Shown here in pieces: positions 14,723 through 18,910 of a stretch of 18,910 nt of DNA (position 1 is its first letter; every line of letters begins with the position of its first letter). The translations under genes and the position numbers were made by a program. Below the pieces are notes generated by a model that worked only from the letters and a program-made list of their open reading frames with translations, had not been told where the DNA came from and did no database searches. The DNA is from an uncultured Collinsella sp. GTDB taxonomy: Bacteria; Actinomycetota; Coriobacteriia; Coriobacteriales; Coriobacteriaceae. Location of the stretch: assembly GCA_937943045.1 (NCBI GenBank), contig CALEBN010000050.1:1-18910 (forward strand), given 5' to 3'.

Positions 14723-14841
14723 AAGTGAGTAGACTTTTTGCAATATCGCGAGCACATGGCTTTTGCGTAAGGGATTTACCTGCGGTTTTAGTTTTCGTTA
14801 TGTGGGTTGTGCTTGGCTATTGCTAAAAAGTCTACTCACTT
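14723..14841. repeat. 119-bp terminal-inverted-repeat element, copy 3
   Basis: The ends AAGTGAGTAGACTTTT and AAAAGTCTACTCACTT are identical to those of copies 1 and 2, and the length is again exactly 119 bp. The interior is divergent (about 71% identical to copy 2), but ATTTACCTGCGG and a TATG...GGT block are kept. Next to the ends, GCAATA on the left mirrors TATTGC on the right where copy 2 has different but also pairing bases, so the stem is extended with compensating changes. The outer flanks CT and AG complete a CTAAG...CTTAG palindrome (14721-14843). It lies between the helicase start and the trmB stop codon, which is 24 nt away. Confidence 0.87.
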
Positions 14842-14866
14842 AGGTTTGAGGGTCGTTCGCTGGCGC

Positions 14867-15748
14867 CTATTTGCGCTTGTTTGCTGACGCCGCGACCATC
14901 AGAAGCCCGTGGGACTCTTGTGGCAGGCGCTTCTTGCCCTTGCGGGCGCGGTTTCTAAAGTTCTCGACGGCCTCTTCCATGCCGAGGGGCACGTAGGTGA
15001 GCTCGTCGAGGTTATCTGGCAGGTAGCAGGCAAGGCTTTGCTCCTGCGCTCGGCCTGCTGCGAGTTGCTCTTCGGTAGGTTTCTCGCCGGGTGTGGCGTA
15101 AATGCCATAGACGACGGCACCCATCTCGCGCGTGCGGCATTCATATTCGGTCTCGGGATGCTCGGGATGGTCGCGGCGGACGTCGTCACTTACCCAAAGC
15201 GTGTCGTAGCCTGCCGCGGCAAACTGTCCCAGGGCGTAATCGCGCAATGGTTTGCTGTCGGTTCGTAGCGTTACGGTGGCGCCGGCTGCAAAGAGCGGGC
15301 GATAGAGCATCAGATGGTCGACATGGACGAGGCGCTTTTTGGCGTACTTGGCCTTGGGCTGCGGCGTGGGAAAGTTGATGGTGATGGCATCGAGCTCGCC
15401 TGTGGCAAATAGCTGCGGCAGCGATGCGGCGCCTCGAGGCAGAACGAGTGCGTTGGTCAGTTCATGCTCGCAGATTTTCTGTGCGGCATAGGCGATGCAG
15501 ATGGGCTCCTGGTCCATGCCGACAAAGAGCGTGTCGGGCTCACGGCGAGCACGCTCAACCAGATAGGTGCCTTTGCCGCAGCCCAGATCCAGATGAAGGT
15601 GTTCGAAGGGCTTGCTGCCAACTGGCGCGCAAGCCTCGCGCCAATCTCCGGCATAGATTTCGGGGTTCGTCTCAATCGCATCGGCGTAGCGCTCTAGGCG
15701 CTCCTCGAGCACAAAGTTCTTAGGCGTGCGAACGTGGACGGCTCCCAT
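14867..15748 (-). CDS. trmB: tRNA (guanine-N7-)-methyltransferase, TrmB-like
   Basis: SAM-dependent methyltransferase predicted to make m7G46 in the variable loop of tRNAs. The SAM motif is LDLGCGKGTY (53-62), acidic residues follow at VGMDQEP (76-82), and the TrmB signature position reads NFPTPQPKAKYAKKR (125-139), a variant of the usual PDPWPKKRHxKRR. The start at 15748 has AAGGAG 5 nt upstream. At 293 aa it is longer than typical TrmB (about 210-240), owing to a C-terminal tail from about 215 that ends in a basic stretch. The changed signature (TPQP for DPWP) means the exact target could differ, but the family assignment is solid. Confidence 0.85.
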   Translation of the reverse strand: MGAVHVRTPKNFVLEERLERYADAIETNPEIYAGDWREACAPVGSKPFEHLHLDLGCGKGTYLVERARREPDTLFVGMDQEPICIAYAAQKICEHELTNALVLPRGAASLPQLFATGELDAITINFPTPQPKAKYAKKRLVHVDHLMLYRPLFAAGATVTLRTDSKPLRDYALGQFAAAGYDTLWVSDDVRRDHPEHPETEYECRTREMGAVVYGIYATPGEKPTEEQLAAGRAQEQSLACYLPDNLDELTYVPLGMEEAVENFRNRARKGKKRLPQESHGLLMVAASANKRK

Positions 15749-15867
15749 GAGGCTCCTTGGTCATAAGTATGGAACGTATAGCTGCGCGTTCCGTCAATGG
15801 GTTGAAAAAGGGGTGGGCATAGTTTGCCCGAAAGACGCGGTGCGGCTCTACGGCGAGTCGTCGGTGC

Positions 15868-16740
15868 CTACAGGCGCTTGAGAATCACATAGCGGTTGAG
15901 CTCGCCGCTGCGACCGTCAGCATGGAAGCGCTCAAGCTCGCGCACGGGGACCTCGCCGCTCTTGTAGAACGTACGCACGCCGCGCACCAGGTCGGTGATC
16001 TGCTGATCGTCAAAGTGGTGGCAATAGCGGTAGGCGTGGCGGTCGTTTTGCCAGCCAATAAGGTGGTCACCGGCTTCAAACTGCGCGGAATCGTAACCCT
16101 CAAACGGCGGGGTGAGCTCGGCGCGGGCTTCGGCTCGAACGGCCTTGCGCGCCATGCGCTCGTCGTTCATAAACTCCCAAAAGCTGATGGCGATGATGCC
16201 GCCCGGGCGCGTCTGCCGCACCAGGGCGTCGAGCACGCGTACGCGGTACTCGCACGACGGCACGTGGTGCATAAAGCCAAAGCAGACCGAGATGTCGGCG
16301 AGCGGGGCGTCGAAAAGCACGTCGGGCGTCTCGGCGGGGTTGAGTTTCATGAGGGCATCGAGCACGTCGAGTTCTTGGAAGTGCAAGTTAGGAATGCGCA
16401 GGGCGTGGCCGCGTGCATCGATGGCCAGGTCCTGGCACGAGTCGACGCCATAGAACTCGAAGGGGCAGCTGGCGTCTGCCGAGGGGCTCGTGCCGTCCAT
16501 GCCTTTGGCAGCCAGCGTGCCGCCGGCGGCAAAGTTCTCGAATCGCATATTGCCGCAGGCGAGATCGAAGACGCGGACGGGATGCACGATCGTGGCGACG
16601 TCGAGCTGTTCGAGCGCGATGTCCATGGTGCGCACCCAGCCGGGCCACGGGGCCTGGCGCGTATCGGAAAAGGAGGCGGAGTGCTCGCGATAGAACGTGT
16701 TGTTGAGCTGGATGAGCGATGAGGCGAAATCGCGGTTCAC
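15868..16740 (-). CDS. Class I SAM methyltransferase, Trm9/ALKBH8-like
   Basis: A 290-aa methyltransferase. Its N-terminus LNNTFYREHSASFSDTRQ (12-29) followed by PWPGW (31-35) matches the FYxxxAxxFSxTRxxPWP opening of Trm9/ALKBH8-type enzymes, which methylate 5-carboxymethyluridine at the tRNA wobble position. The SAM motif is FDLACGN (58-64), with an acidic residue in YGVDSC (97-102). The block FGFMHHVPSCEYR (154-166) then RPGGIIAISFWEF (178-190) also resembles Trm9 (HHL...R...RPGG...VW). The GTG start at 16740 has GGAGGGAG 9 nt upstream. An in-frame extension to 16875 would add a CPRC-containing segment and is less likely. The tRNA role is inference from these motifs, and other small-molecule methyltransferase roles are possible. 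Confidence 0.75.
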   Translation of the reverse strand: MNRDFASSLIQLNNTFYREHSASFSDTRQAPWPGWVRTMDIALEQLDVATIVHPVRVFDLACGNMRFENFAAGGTLAAKGMDGTSPSADASCPFEFYGVDSCQDLAIDARGHALRIPNLHFQELDVLDALMKLNPAETPDVLFDAPLADISVCFGFMHHVPSCEYRVRVLDALVRQTRPGGIIAISFWEFMNDERMARKAVRAEARAELTPPFEGYDSAQFEAGDHLIGWQNDRHAYRYCHHFDDQQITDLVRGVRTFYKSGEVPVRELERFHADGRSGELNRYVILKRL

Positions 16741-16860
16741 GGCGCGGAACTCCCTCCGTTGGCGGTGCGGAATAAACAGTACGACCATACTACCGTTAAC
16801 GCCGCAACGGGGACAACCGAGCTGCGGGTCATTGCTTTGTTTGGACACATTTCCGCAGCT

Positions 16861-16889
16861 CATATGCACCCGCAACCGCCGGTTGTCAA
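16861..16889 (-). promoter_or_regulatory. Candidate promoter of the Trm9-like gene
   Basis: On the minus strand a consensus TTGACA (16889-16884) is followed after 17 nt by CATATG (16866-16861). Transcription would start near 16855, leaving a leader of about 115 nt before the GTG start. The 267-nt gap to the divergent XRE gene holds nothing else I can name. Confidence 0.45.
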
Positions 16890-17007
16890 AAATCTCACTA
16901 AAATAGGTGGCATGTTTTTGGCGGTGGCGGATACATTTTTAACTGTGCAAGGCGCCTAAGAACAAAAACGGTCCGGCGGCACGGCTGGCAAAAGCATAGG
17001 AGGAACC

Positions 17008-17730
17008 ATGAATGTAGAAACTGCGCAGCGGCTCGCCGACCTTCGCCGCAGCAAAGGCTTTAGCCAAGAAGGGCTGGCACGAAAGCTGGGGCTGTCGCGC
17101 CAAGCGGTCAGTAAATGGGAGCGTGCAGAGAGCTCGCCCGATACCGAGAACCTGATCTCGCTCGCCAAACTCTATGGCGTGAGCCTGGACGAGCTGCTCA
17201 ATCCGAGCGATGAGATCGAGGACGATATCGAGTTTGAGAACGAGGACCGCGCCCGTCAGCGCGAGGCCGAGGCGGCAGAGCGCGCGCGTACCCATGAGGC
17301 GGCGGCACGTGCCACCGAGGCGGCAACACAGGCGAGTGATGCTGCGGCCAAGGCGGCGCAAGCGGCAAGCTGGAGTGCACAGGCCGCCAATGCCGCTACG
17401 GCGCAGGCGACGAGTGGCGGCGCAGTTGGCTCGACTCCGGTGAAGGGCCCGTTCCAGTCATTCCCGTATTGGGCCGTGTGCTGGCTGCTGTTCTTTTTGC
17501 TGATGTTCCTGTTTGGCGCCGGCCCCTTTGCCGCGCTGATCTTCTTTACGATTCCCATCTATCACTGGGTTGCGCGTGCGCTCGATGGTGATTGGGCACG
17601 CGGGGATATTCAGGTTGGTCCGGCGCCGGCGGCGGCTAGGGCCCAGGGGAAGGATACTTCTGCGGAACCTGATGCTGACGTGGCTACCGCGGCCACCGCT
17701 GAGCCATGTGCCAAAGAAGGTGACGAATGA
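17008..17730 (+). CDS. Membrane-anchored XRE-family HTH regulator
   Basis: A 240-aa protein. The N-terminal Cro/C1-type helix-turn-helix (5-65) reads GFSQEGLARKLGLSRQAVSKWER (17-39). An Ala/Glu-rich helical linker (about 80-135) follows, then a hydrophobic hairpin of two membrane segments (153-170, 173-187), and an Ala-rich, charged C-terminal tail. A DNA-binding domain joined to the membrane suggests it transmits an envelope signal directly. AGGAGG lies 5 nt before the ATG. Its stop codon overlaps the start of the next gene (ATGA), so the two are translationally coupled and probably work together. No target operator is visible. Confidence 0.85.
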   Translation: MNVETAQRLADLRRSKGFSQEGLARKLGLSRQAVSKWERAESSPDTENLISLAKLYGVSLDELLNPSDEIEDDIEFENEDRARQREAEAAERARTHEAAARATEAATQASDAAAKAAQAASWSAQAANAATAQATSGGAVGSTPVKGPFQSFPYWAVCWLLFFLLMFLFGAGPFAALIFFTIPIYHWVARALDGDWARGDIQVGPAPAAARAQGKDTSAEPDADVATAATAEPCAKEGDE

Positions 17731-18629
17731 TGAAGCTTTCGCATGAATCCAAGCTGCGCCTGGGCGTCGGCATCGGAGCGTTTGTACTGATTATCGGGCT
17801 TGTTTTTGGCGTTTCGCGGACTTTGATTCATTTTGATGGCCCGTGGGATCTCGACGATGTTATACCCGGCTTGTCCGGTATGGACGATGTGGTTGATGAC
17901 GACGATTTTCTGAACGATGGCGGTAACTATTCCGCTCGGCCTCAGCAGCTTTCGTGTACGACCTTTGATGCCGATGAGTTTCGCTACCTCGATTTCGATA
18001 TCGATGCGGCTACGGTGGACGTCAAGGTTATTGATGGTAACAAGGCTCGCGTTATCGAGCGGGGACGCGTTGCCAATGGTATGGATGCCTCCAAGGCCGC
18101 GACGCAGAACATCGCATCCGTCGAGGACTCGACGCTCAAGGTTTCCCAGTTTGGAAGTGATGACGGTAAGGCAATCGATCGCTCAGTTACGGTCGAGCTG
18201 CCGCGCCGTGTTGCCGAACATCTGAAGGGGGTCAACGCGCACGTGGGCTCGGGTGATCTGCAGATTGCCGGTGTCACCTGTGATGGTTTCGACCTTTTCC
18301 TGGGTGCGGGAGATGTAGAGTTTGCGGGCAGCGTGACTGATTCGCTCAGTGCTGAGGTCGGTTCGGGCGATGTGACGTTCGAGCTCTACCAGGCCCCCGC
18401 GAAGTCGATGGACGTGAGTGTGGGCTCGGGCGATGTGGAGATGATGGTTCCGAACTCGACGGGCTTTAAGGCGAGCCTTACCTTGGGCAGCGGCGACTTC
18501 GAGAGCGATTTCCTTCCGCTTGGCTACGATGGCGAGACCATATTGAATCTTGAATTCGACAACGGCGATAAGTCTGCTACGTATCGTTTCGAGGTCGGTT
18601 CGGGCGACATGTCGTTTGATCCGGAGTGA
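17727..18629 (+). CDS. DUF4097-type membrane protein with GSGD beta repeats
   Basis: A 300-aa protein. A short basic N-terminus and one membrane segment (12-30) are followed by an acidic spacer (about 37-70) and then a repetitive beta region. From about residue 170 the motif G-S/A-G-D recurs six times at roughly 20-residue intervals (VGSGDLQIAG, LGAGDVEFAG, VGSGDVTFEL and others), typical of DUF4097/adhesin-like right-handed beta folds. The C-terminal domain is probably outside the membrane. Start at ATG 17727 overlaps the regulator's stop codon, though MK at 17730 is possible. Related XRE/LiaF/PspC-like envelope-stress modules carry such beta domains, so a sensing or anti-regulator role for its partner is plausible but unproven. 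Confidence 0.85.
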   Translation: MMKLSHESKLRLGVGIGAFVLIIGLVFGVSRTLIHFDGPWDLDDVIPGLSGMDDVVDDDDFLNDGGNYSARPQQLSCTTFDADEFRYLDFDIDAATVDVKVIDGNKARVIERGRVANGMDASKAATQNIASVEDSTLKVSQFGSDDGKAIDRSVTVELPRRVAEHLKGVNAHVGSGDLQIAGVTCDGFDLFLGAGDVEFAGSVTDSLSAEVGSGDVTFELYQAPAKSMDVSVGSGDVEMMVPNSTGFKASLTLGSGDFESDFLPLGYDGETILNLEFDNGDKSATYRFEVGSGDMSFDPE

Positions 18630-18654
18630 CATGCGGTTATCGAAGACTTATATA
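18627..18654 (+). promoter_or_regulatory. Possible promoter upstream of the 3' terminator
   Basis: GTGACA (18627-18632) and TATATA (18649-18654) are 16 nt apart, overlapping the DUF4097 stop codon. Transcripts would meet the terminator at 18678 within about 20 nt, so this could drive a short RNA or an attenuated leader for the gene at 18728. Weak evidence. Confidence 0.25.
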
Positions 18655-18677
18655 CCATAGCTGCGCTGTTTGATGGA

Positions 18678-18716
18678 GGCGCCGGAGCCGTGACGGGCTC
18701 CGGCGCCTTTGCCTTT
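18678..18716 (+). terminator. Terminator of the XRE-DUF4097 operon
   Basis: GGCGCCGGAGCC (18678-18689) pairs perfectly with GGCTCCGGCGCC (18696-18707) across a 6-nt loop, followed by TTTGCCTTT. It lies 48 nt after the DUF4097 stop codon. Confidence 0.88.
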
Positions 18717-18727
18717 ACAATGGGGTC

Positions 18728-18910
18728 ATGGAACAGATTATCTTGAACATACTCGAGGCTCTGCGTCGCGGCGAGACCGTGGACGACAAAGCGCTCGTCA
18801 AACTGATACATGCCGAGGCGCGCCGTGAGGGTGCCGACAAACGCGATTTGGCCAAGCGCCGTCTGCTGCCGTTCTACCAGCGGGTAAAACGTGAGGAGCC
18901 GGCTCGTTGG
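18728..18910 (+). CDS. 5' end of a gene, possibly Elp3-type radical SAM/acetyltransferase
   Basis: An open frame from ATG 18728 runs 61 codons to the window edge. A weak GGGG lies 3-6 nt upstream. It opens MEQIILNILEALRRGETVDD, continues with a helical KLIHAEARREGADKRDLAKR, and ends RLLPFYQRVKREEPARW. From memory of the family, the pattern of basic residues followed by LLPFYxxxKxxEPxxW is that seen before the radical SAM domain in bacterial Elp3-like proteins, which act on tRNA wobble uridine. The diagnostic cysteines would lie beyond the window, so the product is a guess. The coding status itself is good. Confidence 0.5.
   Translation, partial: MEQIILNILEALRRGETVDDKALVKLIHAEARREGADKRDLAKRRLLPFYQRVKREEPARW

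Noticed and set aside
14600..14755. Upstream extension of the helicase frame to a GTG at 14755
   Set aside because: It would be translated from inside element copy 3 and shows no helicase-like sequence. MAQTTTD at 14599 is the natural start.
16741..16875. N-terminal extension of the Trm9-like protein containing SCGN and CPRCG, suggestive of a zinc ribbon
   Set aside because: The strong GGAGGGAG site supports the GTG at 16740, the Trm9-like homology starts there, and a TTGACA/CATATG promoter candidate overlaps the supposed extension. Orthologue alignment could still overturn this.
18240..18610. Regular GGCTCGGGCGAT-like DNA repetition that might suggest a repeat array
   Set aside because: It is the codon-level trace of the GSGD protein repeats in the DUF4097 gene, not a CRISPR or tandem DNA array.

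Overview
The window looks like chromosome from an anaerobic, moderately high-GC actinobacterium of the Coriobacteriia, most like Collinsella. This is inferred from family-level familiarity with the proteins, a strong preference for G/C at third codon positions, a reverse rubrerythrin (typical of anaerobes), the PdxS/PdxT route to vitamin B6 and a DUF3516-type helicase. No rRNA, tRNA, CRISPR array or intact transposase gene was seen. Gene density is ordinary, and most junctions carry clear hairpin terminators.

Region by region. (1) 1-3300: vitamin B6 locus, with pdxS-pdxT on the minus strand and a divergent MocR/GntR regulator (pdxR-like) on the plus strand. (2) 3278-4818: two copies of a 119-bp element with perfect 16-bp terminal inverted repeats flank an unrecognised 351-aa protein with a PD-(D/E)xK/DUF559-like nuclease tail. 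Copy 1 supplies the last residues and stop codon of the pdxR-like gene. (3) 4885-5510: reverse rubrerythrin (minus) with its terminator. (4) 5767-8417: two-gene operon of iron-type alcohol dehydrogenase and class-3-like aldehyde dehydrogenase, closed by a hairpin. (5) 8481-9937: small genes: a 27-aa holin-like (type I toxin-like) peptide, a stand-alone HIRAN protein, a small charged ORF interrupted by an in-frame amber codon, and a calcineurin-like phosphoesterase. (6) 9938-11895: two overlapping, mutually exclusive hairpins, then a long coiled-coil DUF2130 protein and a bidirectional terminator. (7) 11918-16740, all minus strand: Ski2-like DUF3516 helicase, third copy of the 119-bp element, TrmB-like tRNA methyltransferase, and a methyltransferase resembling the Trm9/ALKBH8 family. 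(8) 17008-18707: a membrane-anchored XRE regulator translationally coupled to a DUF4097 membrane protein, then a terminator. (9) 18728-end: 5' fragment of a gene that resembles the N-terminus of bacterial Elp3-type radical SAM proteins.

The most interesting signals are the three length-invariant 119-bp elements; a possible wobble-uridine modification neighbourhood (Trm9-like plus Elp3-like candidates, next to TrmB and an RNA-type helicase); the tiny holin-like toxin locus with a possible antisense promoter; and the amber-interrupted small ORF. These are readings of the sequence by eye. No database search or folding program was run.
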